From positions 186,001-250,000 of the forward strand of contig MBPM02000037.1 in NCBI GenBank assembly GCA_001695595.3: a stretch of 64,000 bases of DNA. The letters are read 5' to 3'. Shown here one piece after another: positions 41,301 through 53,700 of the stretch. The stretch comes from Plasmopara viticola. Taxonomy: Eukaryota; Oomycota; Peronosporomycetes; Peronosporales; Peronosporaceae. Position 1 is the stretch's first letter. Every line of letters begins with the position of its first letter. The notes under the pieces were generated by a model, which was not told the origin of the DNA, searched no databases, and saw nothing but the letters and a program-made list of their open reading frames with translations. The position numbers were made by a program, and so were the translations under genes.

Positions 41301-43900
41301 ATCAAATAATAAAGCGGTGCTGGAAAAGCTTGTATAAGGAACACTTTGATACTCTACTCGGGAATACGAGGCTGATAATCTTGGCTACTTCTTCGATCAA
41401 GCCATCAACTGTGCGCTAAAAGTCTTACGGAATGATCTCGTGTAAGGCAAAGAATTACTTGCCACAAAATACGCGCTGGTAAAGTTCTGAGTACATTCGG
41501 CGGGATCCTAATCTATTCAATACATTTAGCTTGTGCCAATGGATAGCAAGTTGGCTGTCATTCTTTGCGGAATGTAGCTTCGTGTGCTGAGTCAGAGCCT
41601 TGCAAACTCGACGTGCTTGCCACATGCGCTTTTGCGTAGGCTTGACTTGTGCTTTAACGCTTTATCGCCAAATGGATACGAGACAAAGGAAGCAGATAAT
41701 TGGCCTTGCACGAGGTCGGTTAGGTATAATTAGACTAACATGGGTGGTAGTTTACTACCGGTAAGGTGATGGACTATTGCTAGATACAACAACACTTCCG
41801 CTAAAAACGATGAGTCTTATAATTATGACAATATGGAACATCGCTTAAATATACCCTTTTATGGTCATAAGAGAACATGAGTCGGCGACAGCCTTGGGCT
41901 ACTTAAGACACGATAGACTCATATAACATTAATGGTAGTGCAACTTAAAACGTGCTTCCAATTCAAGAGCCCAAGCCTTGCGTGAGCGCTGAGGTGCCCT
42001 CAGCACTTCTTCAAAGCGTTGTCTCTGTACTCAGCTGTATGTTTGGTTCTCTTCACGGCTGAAGACAGTGCCGATTATTATAAAAAGCAATGTTTATTCA
42101 CCTACAGCGATATAACTCGATCTTACTGCGATTATATACTATCCGAAGCAGTTCGGAGACCTCGCGCAGAGATCACTGGCGGCCTAACATACTGTAAAAA
42201 TCGATGGCCATATGGAAAAAAATCCTTTTAGGTGTAGCGCTACCCCAAAGAAGCATCTGTCTGACCATTAGTATAACTTTGAAGCGCGTACACATGGTCG
42301 CGCAAGGGCTTCTACTCCTCGCATAGAAATCTTCAGGTCAAAGCGATAGAGGCAGCCTCGAGCGCCTTTTGACCGCCGAAATTAGCGATACATCCATGCA
42401 GAGCTCGCAGTGAAGGAAAGGCGCATCCAACAGCTTTGGAGTTCCTGATGAAGTGGCGTGGACTTTCCGCTTCACAGAACTTGCTGGAGCAGTTAATAAT
42501 GGCTCCGATACGACTATTACAGTTTTAATCGGAAGCAAAATTGACCGCTCGTTGGGCAAGTAAGACGTAAATCAAGCCAGAAAGAAATCATGTGCAGAAA
42601 ATGAAAACAATGTTGCGATGAGCGATCATTCACGTTTCAATAATATGCGGTATAAATATTAAATTATTCAATTCACTACAGCGAGATAGCTTCCGTTGTA
42701 AGATTTGGCCAAAAACTTTTTTTGTTTCTACCTCTAAATACCTTAGTGCGCAAATTAATATAAATACCGATAGGGGGCCTACAGGTGACCGAGAGTTTGG
42801 GCGGGTTGTCACCTCGCCCATTGGGAAGCACGATCTGGATTTATTATATCAGTTGATGTCATAAATATTTGCCGCCGCCGATACCATGTGAAGTGAGGTG
42901 AAATTTGCTTATCGTCTGCATATTGACGGTGTCAAGCTGACAAAATTAATGGTCAGAGATCAACATATAGACCGAGCACGGATATGAGTAGCAAGACCAG
43001 GATTTCTCTAACAAAAAAGGTTCTCTTACACCGAAGCTGGTATCTGCAATAAAGCAGGGCCACGTTGGATGACTGAAAAAAGCTGCATGACATATTTCAC
43101 GAGCATTTTTATGACTCACGATTATCGCACGCCTGGCTGTAACTTCATAAACAGTTTGCCCGTTCCCCGCTTATTACTTCCATCGTCACGTCTGCAACGA
43201 CGTGACGGCTAAAATGCGCGTAACCTTAAATTTTGGATAAATGCTGTAAATTAAATTCCACGGCAGCAATACATTAAACGACCGCGACCTATACGGTCAG
43301 CAAGCCTTGCTTCAGCCACTAGACGCTAACGCACTGGTAAAAGTGATCAAAGCAAGACAGCGCACGAGTTATTGTCAAGGGCGAAGTCACATCGTATCGA
43401 GTAAGTATAGCCGAAAGAGGATCGAGACCATAATATTAAGACATATTCTAGCGCAACGTCTAAGCCGTAGCCGCTGCGGCAAACTATTCAAGTGATAGAT
43501 ATATCATCGGTTGCGGATCAGAAAATGGTGTCAAGCTGCACGTTCTTGCCATGCGGCGGCAGCGGGAGACGTATCTAAATTAATTGCGACGAATAACGAT
43601 CTTTTATTGAGATAGGTTATGCAGTCAGGCCTCGTACCAGCAGATTTACTACTTAGCACTACACCGTGCAATCTAAACTTTAGAAGCGGTTGTTTGGTCA
43701 GCGCTAGGGTATTAGAGACAATCCGTTAAATGAATGCCTCTTCTCGAGCCAAGGCTGCAGTGATATCTATAACGCAGGTAAGGTGTTGGAGGGAGAAGTT
43801 TTGAAGCCTCACCCGCCGTGGATAAAACATATTGTAAACACTAACGCATGTTTTTCTAAAGCAATAAAAGTGGCCAGTTATTGGTGCTAAGCACCGAACC
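38328..43900. other. Gene-poor, decayed repeat-rich sequence
   Basis: No intact gene. Small frames with some coding flavour exist on the minus strand at 39538-39879 (FTDEHVYVMFVLAYVGGPLVL, Cys-rich end) and at 40884-41344 (membrane-like FVFWNMLLIVNMFYL), but each is closed by stops and has no recognisable family, so I read them as relics. The first ~200 bp include the COX17 promoter. No RNA gene or tandem array seen. Confidence 0.4.
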
Positions 43901-45329
43901 AAACACTAAGTTTTGAAACCGAAGGACAGGTGAAACCTTGCAATGAGATAGAGATGATTTTCAATGCATTCAATCTTAGAAAAGACATGCTGCTGCTGTC
44001 GGAAGTCTACAAAACCCTGATGACTTTGCAAGGTGTACGGCGTGACTTCGATCCACAACCAATACATTACGTGAATTTAAAAATTTCGTCCTACAGCTCT
44101 GACTGGACAAGCATTAAACAGCTAAAAAGCAGACTTGGCCTTGCGTCTTAGTGCTACGGCGCATTATTTTAAATACCGCAATTTCCCGTAAATTTAGCTC
44201 CGTGTAAATGAAGTAACAGATAAATACGCTTTGTTATTAAGGATGTGAGCGCTTGACACATGAACGCTCCAAAGCTAAGCTAAAGAGCTTGTCATTTTCT
44301 GTTCGGGTTGGCGAGATGTCAGAAGATAATTCGGGACTTTGAATGAAGCGTATCAATTCTACTGAATTGCGCTTGGCTGTTGAAACGATGTGTTTGCCCG
44401 ATCAGCTCTATATCCACGGCGACCGTCTATTGAAGAGCGTTAAGAAATCAATAATTGATGATGACCGATTTTTCCCGATTTTCGTACTCAAAGACTAAGG
44501 TAGGTAAGGGTTCACGTGCAAGCAGTTTTAGAAAAAGGGCTAGCGTTATATGTTGTGCGATGTACCCACGCACTTGGAAATTTTGCTGGCATATGATCGT
44601 GTGCCAAGGCGACAAGGTCACGTCACTGTAAAGTCATGAAATTCCTCCAAATAAATAAGATTCAACTCATAAGCAAACACGGGAGTCAAGATCGAGGCGA
44701 ACAATTCGAGCAATGCACCAATCGGGATACCGCGAGGAAGGCATTAGAAAGGACATATTGAAGTAAAGTAAGAATTATATTGTATAATCGATCAGAGCAC
44801 AATGGTGTTGGACAAATGAATTGATGCTCCGATAGAGCCAGCACACATTAAGATTGAGAGGCTTGATATTCTAGCAAACAGACGATAAGATCAAACACTA
44901 TTTTTTAGCATCTTAGCTATGAAAAAAATTGCTAAGTCAAGATGCCGAAGATGAACAAGTCTGCATCCACGAATGAGAAGAGCATTTCAGCAAACGTTCG
45001 GCGCACCAGATGACGTTGTTGCTTTTTATATATACCGCCTTGGACAAAGTGAAGCAATGAGGCATCCAAAGTGACAGCTTAGAAAGAAATACGCTTGAGA
45101 ATGTCAGATACTTACAACAAATCATCTGGAATTGGTACAGTATTTTTCAGGGATTGTTACCGATGCGCGAGAAGTCTAATTCAATATTAGTGTGGAGCAT
45201 CCAAGACCAACGGTACAGCAAGTACATAAAGTAATCAGGCTGCTACGTAAAAGCTGTCGGACAAATTCAAGGGTCATCTGTTAGCAATCATTTTTAAGTG
45301 TTGGCCTACTCTTAGGCGTCACCAATTGT
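43900..45329. other. Probable upstream part of the Gypsy relic, no recognisable motif
   Basis: AT-rich, with frames broken by stops. It may hold the eroded gag/protease region or an LTR of the element to its right, judged by position only. One short plus frame at 43930-44151 has no family sequence. Confidence 0.25.
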
Positions 45330-48300
45330 CGCGGTAATTATGTAGAAAGAAAAAGACATTCGACTCTGTATTGACTACCACTTTGCTGGAAAGCCTTAAC
45401 ACCTGATGATCTTACCTATGTCGCTGATCGACGACCCGACTGACATTAAAAAATGTGTTGTTGTTCTGCTTGATGGATTGGACAAGCAGTTTCTTGGTGG
45501 CTCAAATGACAGAGCGAGCTCGTAGGATTTCTACATTAGTCACACCACTTGATAGCTCAAGTATCTGCGTATATTTTTCGAACTACACAAAGGTTTACCA
45601 GCAAGAGTTTGTAAACGCTTCGTTTGAACAGTTAAAGCTGCTAGTCGAGCCGATCGATCCAGATAAAATAAAACTATTAAAGATGGGAAGCTGAACAATA
45701 GTACAGCTCAGATGGTACTCGGTCGACCATTATCATAGACAGCATCCCAAAGTCAGCCAGAACCTTACGCTTTCGATGCATTGACGAATAATAATGTCTG
45801 TATTCATTGGGACCCATCATTCTTGATAAAAGAGCTTGGAGCTACTTACACGCGATGCTGGGGTAGTACATATGTGGAGACGCTGATTGACCTAGGTTTC
45901 TTGAGTACGAAGATCATCTTTTCTTGGCAGCTAAAATGGCTATAATAGATTTATTGACGACTACATGATCTACACGTCATCCCTTCCGTAGTACGCAATG
46001 AGAATGCCTAATACGGCAGGGTGCTAAACCGGGCACACCGAATAAGAGTAATATTGGGGCCTGTGATTACGTGTCATTCAGATGTTAATGCAAAATATCG
46101 CAATCACTTTGGTGCTGCGACGCTTTGGTAGAATATGTCTTTTTGTCGTTGTAGTCTAGGCGGGTTTATCTGCGTCGATGCAAAATGTCATTATTGCATT
46201 CGAGCCAATGATATCTACCAGTCTCAAGCCAAATCTGATTGAATCATGCAACAGCGTTATAAAAAATGGAAGTCTTAGCTCTTTTGCGGGTCTTGTACGT
46301 ATGTCTAACATAATCATCCGGTCAGTCAAGGTGACTTGTTTTAAGCTTGGCTTGTTCAATCACCTTGCCTTTTGGGTAAAAGTGGCAGCTAATTCACTCA
46401 ACCGCCTTTTTAGTCGCTCAAAATTGTGAGTAAACCACAGAGAAGAGCCAAATTTGAAGGCGATCACCATAGATAATAGTCCGCGGGAGAATCAAAAGTC
46501 CAGCTTCCCCAAAGGAGTAAGTCCGCTTGCAAATTGTCGCGATACTACCTTGCGCTAAATCATGCAATAAGACAAATTCGATGAGCATCGATGGACAAAC
46601 TCGCGTCAAAAGCAGCGGTAGCTTGCATTGCAAAAGCAATTTTTTTTGTATTTATTCGATCTAATACTTAATCAGTACAGAATAGCGATTTCTTTATCAA
46701 TTTTTGGGTGACTAGCATGAACGAAAAGCAATTGTTCGTTTGTGGTGAAATTAATCTTGTAATTAGGCTTGTGACCGTCGGGATCGACTAGGCTACTTTC
46801 GATCCAACAAATGACAAAACATCAGGGTCTATGCACAAAGCTTTAGTTAAAAATTAAAATTTCATCGGCTTAGCGAGTGAGGTATTACACAATGAAACAT
46901 ACCAGCACTACTTAAAATTTCCGGACGCGAGCCGCGCAAATGATATGATTCTCAATATACAACCGTAGCTTTTATTCTCAAGTGATGACAATAGGATCTA
47001 GTTTCCAGTCTTGTCAAATTTGTTCCCCGAAGGTACCACAGATGCCACAGATGTACGTACTACAGTTTTTGTACTATATGAGATCAAAAGAGCTCTGAAA
47101 CTTCGAGTCCAGGGTAGCGGAGTGGTAAGCGTATCGGAGAGGGATGCTGAACAGGCTAAGTGCAAAAGAAAATGTTCGTTCAGCAAGTTGCCAGCGACTG
47201 CGAGATTGAAGTGGACAATATGCCTTAAAGTATCCGCTCGGAGAGAAGTCTTAGATAGGCGTGTTCCGTTCAAGGCAATATACATTATTAATATAAGAAG
47301 GCAAGAAGCCATGTAGACATGCTAATGAACATCTTCACTGGAGCACTATGTTGTACGACCATGTGTGGTTTGTGTAGCACGGAAACATCATCCAATCCTG
47401 TCAAGAAGGTTGTCAGACAGTGCACAAATTAGTTACCTGTTTTAATAAATCGCGATGAAACATTGCAGCAACTGCCTCGAATTAACAATGAGACTATGCA
47501 TCTCTTGAAGTGAGTCGATTTATGTGGTGACTAAGGTGACTAATCATTAAAACTATAAAAAATATTTGCGTCAATTCGAAGCCGTAAAAGTAATTCGGTA
47601 TGATCTAGACATGTTAATGTCTGATGTGTTTCAAGCGTTAAGTTACAACCTATGGCAGCAACTTTGCGATACACCAACGAACCGACCCCAAGTAAGCGCA
47701 ATAACCGGCTAGCTAATGCAATATCTAGCCTCAGCACTAATAAGGTACGTTATGGATGTAAGATAGCAAGAACCGAACGAGTATGCATAGCCTTTAACCT
47801 TAACATCCAGTACGGTAGATGCTCGCAGTCACGATAAGATCTTGTTTTGTTTAGTACATGAGTAAGACATTTGAAGGCAAAATTACCGCTTAGAAGCATT
47901 AGCCAACAAGACTCGCGCAAGTGGCGATGCCATATCCAACGCTAGAATCTGAACGCTTGCAACCGGATGTATGAAACATTATGACAAGATATCAAATGCA
48001 TGCTTAGTCAAAACCTAAAGTTTCATGGTATCAACGCGGTGATCGATTGTCACTGTATTTGCAGCACGTAAAGGAAGAATATATGCACACGGCTTTTCAA
48101 AAAAATATACTTGTGGACCACCATGCGGCCCAGCTTGAGATCACGGAGATGTAATATCGCTTTTTCCAATCAAATGTGTGTCTTAGCTTAAGCTGATGAG
48201 AGCCTACCCTCACCACCCAGCGGTTGTGCTTACTACCGACTAATTTAACGGGGTAGATCACGGTGCCCTGTTGCTTAGCGCGAATCCCGAAAAAAAAGTT

Positions 48301-48560
48301 TAGAAGTTTACCATATCACTAATGTGATGTCTGGACATCGTACGAGATACGACGGCATCCAACGAACGCAATTTTCTAGTATATTGGAAGGGTCATGATG
48401 AGAGGGCATGACTCAACGAAAGAAAAGTAAATTGTGAAGCCTTACTTAGCGAAATTGAATTGGAGTGCGCCAATATGAGGCAATACAATCCCATGAGGAG
48501 TAAAGCGATGAACTATTTGTGCTGGATCGTCCATTACGTAGAAGCGAAATGAAGAAGGAC
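45330..48560 (+). pseudogene. Decayed chromodomain Gypsy-type LTR retrotransposon (pol remnant)
   Basis: Seen in plus-strand frames broken by stops: a reverse-transcriptase start KEKDIRLCIDYHF and LIDDPTDIKK (45345-45460), GLDKQFLGGSNDRASS (~45475-45525), IYQQEFVNA-like sequence (~45590), and an active-site-like FIDDYMIYTSS near 45945-45980. Much further on, NERNFLVYWKGHDE at ~48365-48405 has the shape of an integrase-terminal chromodomain. Known: the order RT, RNase H, integrase, chromodomain is that of Gypsy chromoviruses, which are common in oomycetes. Frames are shifted and carry many stops, so it is dead. LTRs were not identified and the outer limits are approximate. Confidence 0.65.
47688..47848 (+). 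repeat. ~160-bp dispersed repeat, copy 1 (inside the Gypsy relic)
   Basis: Shares ordered blocks with 55983-56144 in the same orientation: GCGCAATAAC, ATGCAATATCTA, CAGCACTAAT, TTATGGATGTA, CGAACGAGTATGCATAGCC and AGTACGGTAGATGC. Because it lies between the reverse-transcriptase and chromodomain remnants, it is probably a piece of the element itself. Confidence 0.7.
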
Positions 48561-49939
48561 GGGCAGGTTGCATACAGATATTAGGAAGAATATGGCGTAT
48601 GTTTCGCACAATAGGATTGAGTTAGCCCCATATCAAGTCAAAAACAAAAAAAATAATTTGAGCTCGACAGATTTTTTAGGCTCATACAGCCACCGAAAAC
48701 TACGAGCCTAGAGAGTCGTGCACTTCAGTAGTCGAATTTGGCCGTATGGCGTGATCGCTTCCGACTCACTCCACCTACCATTTGAAGCAGTCAATCCCTA
48801 AAATAGGGGGCCTACTACGTCACAATTATTGACTTAATTGTCTGTGTACCTGGAGCGCTTTTCGCAACGCTCAATTTCTTGTCTTTAGCTTCATTAAGAC
48901 ACTCAATAAACAGAAGAGTGTAACAAGACCCACTAAAAGATACACAAAGTGAAACCCATAGCATGTCTACACTGTGTAACCGGGACCTCGTAAAGTTTGC
49001 TGTACTCACTTAACAATAGCAAGAAATCGTAGAATCAGCTAGCACTGTCAGTGCCGTCTCGTGGACATCAAACCTCGGTAACCTCGCGACTTCAAGACAG
49101 TCCGCAATGCTGGAATAAGTTTACACTGTCCCGATTGGGAACTTAGTACGAAATTGGGGGAAGAATTCGTGACCATTTGTGTTAGCAAATTCAAAGTCCA
49201 ACCATACTCGAAGTATTCCTAGTATTCAAACTATTTTATGCCTTGTTGGGCAACTAGCGTTTCAATTTTATGTTTGGCGTAGATTAGGAATGCCGATTAA
49301 AGTAAATTAATACGATAGCAAATTAATATGCAGGAGTCGCAAGACTCCATACAGTGACGTGCCAGCTCTCAGCGCAATAGAGGAAGTGCTCATCCCGTTG
49401 GAATAGTGTTTAAGACCTTGCTATATTATGGTAGAATCTGCTGCTGCTTGGGTTCTGTTGTGTGAGCTTTACTTGGACGCCAAAATCTAGAATCTCGATC
49501 TGACAATACTTTCGAAAAGTGTATTTACATTTAAAACTGTCGGTATTGGAGAATTTGTATGTACATTTTAAGCTGTCGGTATTGAAGAAGTCGTACAGTC
49601 GTATATGAAAGACGACTATTGACAAAGATGGCAGTGAATGCGCACAGCTGTTTTGTTTGTCCGACACATTTGAACAGCGGCAGCGCTTTTGCGCCACTTA
49701 TGTACAACCGCGACGAAAATAGTGAGTAGTTATAAAGCTTAGTAGACCTCTTTGCCACGGCACGTTGATGGCTGTATCATTGGCGAATCCACAAAAAAAT
49801 GAAACGGCAAATTATTGCACTTAATCGAGTTGGAAGCACTTTCGATAAAAAGTATTTTACATCCGACGATGATTAGTTGGAGTTTCTTACAAGATTATAT
49901 AATGATAGTATTTTAAAGGTCTAGAATAGATGGCGTTTT
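48561..49939. other. Gene-poor spacer with a small tandem duplication
   Basis: No gene. At about 49518-49590 a ~37-bp unit is present twice in tandem (TGTATTTACATTTAAAACTG... then TGTATGTACATTTTAAGCTG...), both containing CTGTCGGTATTG. Confidence 0.4.
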
Positions 49940-50546
49940 GGCTTAATAATTAGCAGCCCTTCATAGCCCCAAACTCTAGTGCTTTTTTGAACGTATTATA
50001 AATTTGGTTTTCAAAGCGATGATCTTCTGTCGCGATCGTTATCAAATCATCAGCTTTATTCCATACGTGGACACTCTAAAATTTAAAAAATACTCTGCTT
50101 GGTCTCTTAGTACTAAGAACTAGGATCCGAGTAGAGTTTTAATACACCAAGGACCTTTGTACTTACTTCGGGACATAATAAATCATGAACAGGGGTTGAT
50201 CTTTGTATTTGCTGTGCATGCCGTATCGTGGCATGAGCTCATCAATGTTTTTGTTGCTTTTCAAAATGCAGAGATCGACCTTGGTGCTCTGGGTGTTGTC
50301 GATGATTGAGGATACTCTGCTTGGTCTCCTGGTAGTTAATTGATTGCTCGTTCAGGCCAAATTATGTAAATTTGCTTCTTGTAACAATGATCCTTCTGTC
50401 GCGATCGTTATCAATTTTGTGCATTGCGAATGTTCTATATCCTACACAACATATAAATACAATGGTGCTCGCTTCAGCCAATGATCATTATTATAGCTTA
50501 GGGGTACTGTATTGAGAAGTGGGGGGGGGCTGATTAGCGGCTCCCT
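49940..50546. mobile_element. Foldback/TIR element, copy B (inverted relative to copy A)
   Basis: Aligns by eye along its whole length with the reverse complement of 25654-26278: AGCAGCCCTTCATAGCCCC at the left, GATCTTCTGTCGCGATCGTTATCAAAT near 50030, CAAAATGCAGAGATCGACCTTGGTGCTC in pieces near 50262, GATCCTTCTGTCGCGATCG near 50390, and GGGGGGCTGATTAGCGGCTCCCT at the right end. No target duplication is clear and the left end is eroded, so it is older than copy A. It stops 172 bp short of the FYVE-kinase stop codon. Confidence 0.65.
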
Positions 50547-50718
50547 CATAATAATAATAATTAAGTTCGACTGTAATTTTAAATAGATCAGCAGCGGCTT
50601 TTTCCATACGGGTAAACTAAACAGAACACAAATCATTATTAGCCGGGTCTCATCAAAAATGGTCAGACTTCTTACCAGCACCATGTTCCTTCGTACAACC
50701 AAAGTGACATGCTAGCGT

Positions 50719-53700
50719 TTACCGTTGCGGTCCACCCCACATAAATTTGTAAATGGAGGAAGCCCCGCTGGTTAATGAACTCGCAACGGTAGAAACAGTC
50801 GCCTCAACAGCCTCCACACCGATCTTGACTGAAGATCCTACAGAAGTCATACCCTTCGACACGGTCTTTTCATTTGAGTGTGCATGAACAAAATCGCTTA
50901 GCTTCAGACCAATACGTTCATTCAACTTGCCTTCCATTCTTAGCATCAAAGCTGTGGCAGCTTCATCGTCTGACTGACCAGGCAAAAAGCGTTCAATAAC
51001 AAAAGCTTCAAGATCACTCTGTGTGTAATTCACACCAAAATCCGTGATCTCTGGCAACGCCTTGACCACCAACGTCAACATGATCATAAACAGACTCACG
51101 TGCCGTCTCAAACAATTGAACGCGATCACACAAAGCTGCTTGAATTGCTCAAATTGCTGCGTCTGCGTGCCTCCGAGAGCCTCAATCATGTAATGATCCA
51201 GCCGCATGGGTGGCTGCAAAGGCTTTGGATCCTTACCCAAAATAAAGCCATAGTCAATGTGAAACAAAATGCCATCTTTCGTCAGCATCACATTGTCCGC
51301 ATGTCGGTCTCCTACGCCCAGCAAGAACGTAATCACTGTGTATGCAGCCAAACTTTCCCGAAATGATGACGAAATGTCGCTCAGTGTACGATGGCCATTG
51401 TAGTGATGTAAGAAGTTCATAATAGTGCCGTGGTCCCGAATGATTGCGTAAAGCGTATGAGCATTCTCGACGATCTCAATGAGTCCATCAAAGCTGCTCG
51501 TTGGAAGCACACGATACGTCACAAGCGGAATATCCAACCTAGTCTCTTGCTTCAGTATCAAGTACATGACATTAATGATATTCTGCACGATCGAATCCTT
51601 CCGTAAATCGTCTCGCTTGTACATCAGGCGGTAGTGCGGCAATTTTTGAGTGCGTCGGCTCCACGTGCTTCGCTGTGACTCTGCGCTCGCACCTCCAGCA
51701 TCAACACCCTCTTCTTCGTTGCGATCGACGCCCGTGCACGTGATGATCATGGGCGCCTCTGCGCTGCGCTTCACCTCAATTTTCTGGTAATTGATCCCGC
51801 TCACTTTCACTTGCGGGTCCACGGGTAATCGTAGTAGCCGCCATTTCTGCCCATTACTGAACGCGTTTTGGCTTTCATCATTCTCCTCCTTCTCCTCACC
51901 TAAAGCAAAAGATGCTTTTTTGATCGACGCCTCCAACAATCGACGAGCATCGTCGACGGGAATACGCGGTGGAATCTTCCACATCAAATCCACCAACTCT
52001 TGTCCCCGAAGAAGCTGCTCGGCAATGTCATCACTAGCAAACTTACTCGAGTCCACTAAACGTCCAGTCAATGCTTTGTCCTTGAACTGTGATAGTGTTA
52101 ATAAAAGCCGCTGCTTCATTCCATCAAACTTGCGGCGACAGCTCGGGTCCTCGGCCATGACGGTCAGTCCCCAATACAAATCATAGCAAAAGCGAATATC
52201 GCACTGTGCTTGGCGAATCAATGACTGCCCAAGTTTGCTTCCTGTAGCGTTTGTCTCGACGCTAAGACTATGAAGCAGTACGTGGAGATAGCTCCACCAC
52301 TCATTTTCTGTAGCCGTCTTCAACAGCGCATCGACTGCTAGTGCACGCAGCCGATGGTTATGAATGGTTTCGTCAGCCAAGATCTCGAGAGCATCGACGC
52401 TGCCAACTTGGGGCTTGCAGAGACGTGAACACATTGTCAGCATGCACTTATGCTTCCGCTCCTGCTGCAGTAACTCCAACACTTCGTCAATTAATTTCGT
52501 ATTCTTTTCACGCCGTCGCCAAGCCGACTCTGGGCTTTCCACCTCACTCTCCGTCATAGTTGTCACAAACTGCTCCATTTCATTTTCGTTTGAAAAATCA
52601 ATAGCTTTCACAAGCTGCAAAAGCCACTTTGTATGGCCTCCGAGGAACTTTCGATTGATAATCAACATCTTCTTTTCTCTCTCTGATAGGCGATGAGTGG
52701 GTAAATAGTACTGAATCTGTCGAAACATGGACAAACACATGATCGTCGCGCGATGCCACTTGCGACACACTTGCCCAATTGTTCGTAGCTCCTCTAAATC
52801 AAACTCGCACAGCTCGAATACTTTGACTGTATCATAGTGATGTCGCCGTTGTTGCAGTGCACACGCACAGTCGTCACACACGCGTTGCAGGACGCTTCCA
52901 TCGGGTACGTGCACAGATCCGTACGAGCCTGGAATTGCTGTTACTGCACTGCTCGAGACCGACGACGACGCACTAGCCGACATCAACCGATTTGGCGTAA
53001 ATTTAGATATAACCTTGTTCTCCTGCAGTCTCTGCACTTCCTTTAGAAACTTAATCTGTTGTTCCTCTGGTGTTATCAACTCCGGATCCATAAGCGCTTG
53101 CGAGTGTTGGATTGACGTGCTGCTACTTATTTCTAGCCCTGTTACGGCGTTGGAACTTGAGTAGGACGTCAAATACCAGCTAATATTACCAATCAGATCA
53201 GTAGCATTCGTTGAGAGCGAATTATACGCCGGGGACACGGGCGTCGCCTCATAGTCGCCTGGAATCACCACGCGCTGACTTGAACAGGCAGAGCAAAAGA
53301 TACGTCCGCACGCACGACAATGATGTTTACGGATTAGTAGAGAAAAGACCGTGTGGCACTTGAAGCACGCAAAGACGGCGTCGTCTTGGACCCACGACGA
53401 GAGTCTCCGGGGTTGTACGAACCGGTACATGTCCTGTCCGAGCTGTCCATCGTCCCCATTGATCCACTCATCATCCTCCACGCTGCTGTCCATACAATTC
53501 AATCCACCTGCTCGTGCCTCATCATCACTTTCTTCCAGAATATCTTCACTCCCTTCATAGACGGAGTCTAGCATCCCACTACCGTAAGCAGGAGGTCCAT
53601 TGTCCTCGCTCTCTTTAAATTGGGGTGAAGTTCCTACAGGTGGAGACAAGAACCTTCGAGCCTGTTGGCCTGTCGCTTTTTGCAAACGATCTCTGGCTAC

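Noticed and set aside
40884..41344. Two minus-strand frames with membrane-like segments
   Set aside because: They are in different frames separated by stops, no splice pair joins them convincingly, and no family was recognised.
47103..47140. tRNA-like stretch GGTAGCGGAGTGGTAAGCG
   Set aside because: Resembles a D-arm/A box, but no matching T arm or acceptor pairing follows within the right distance.
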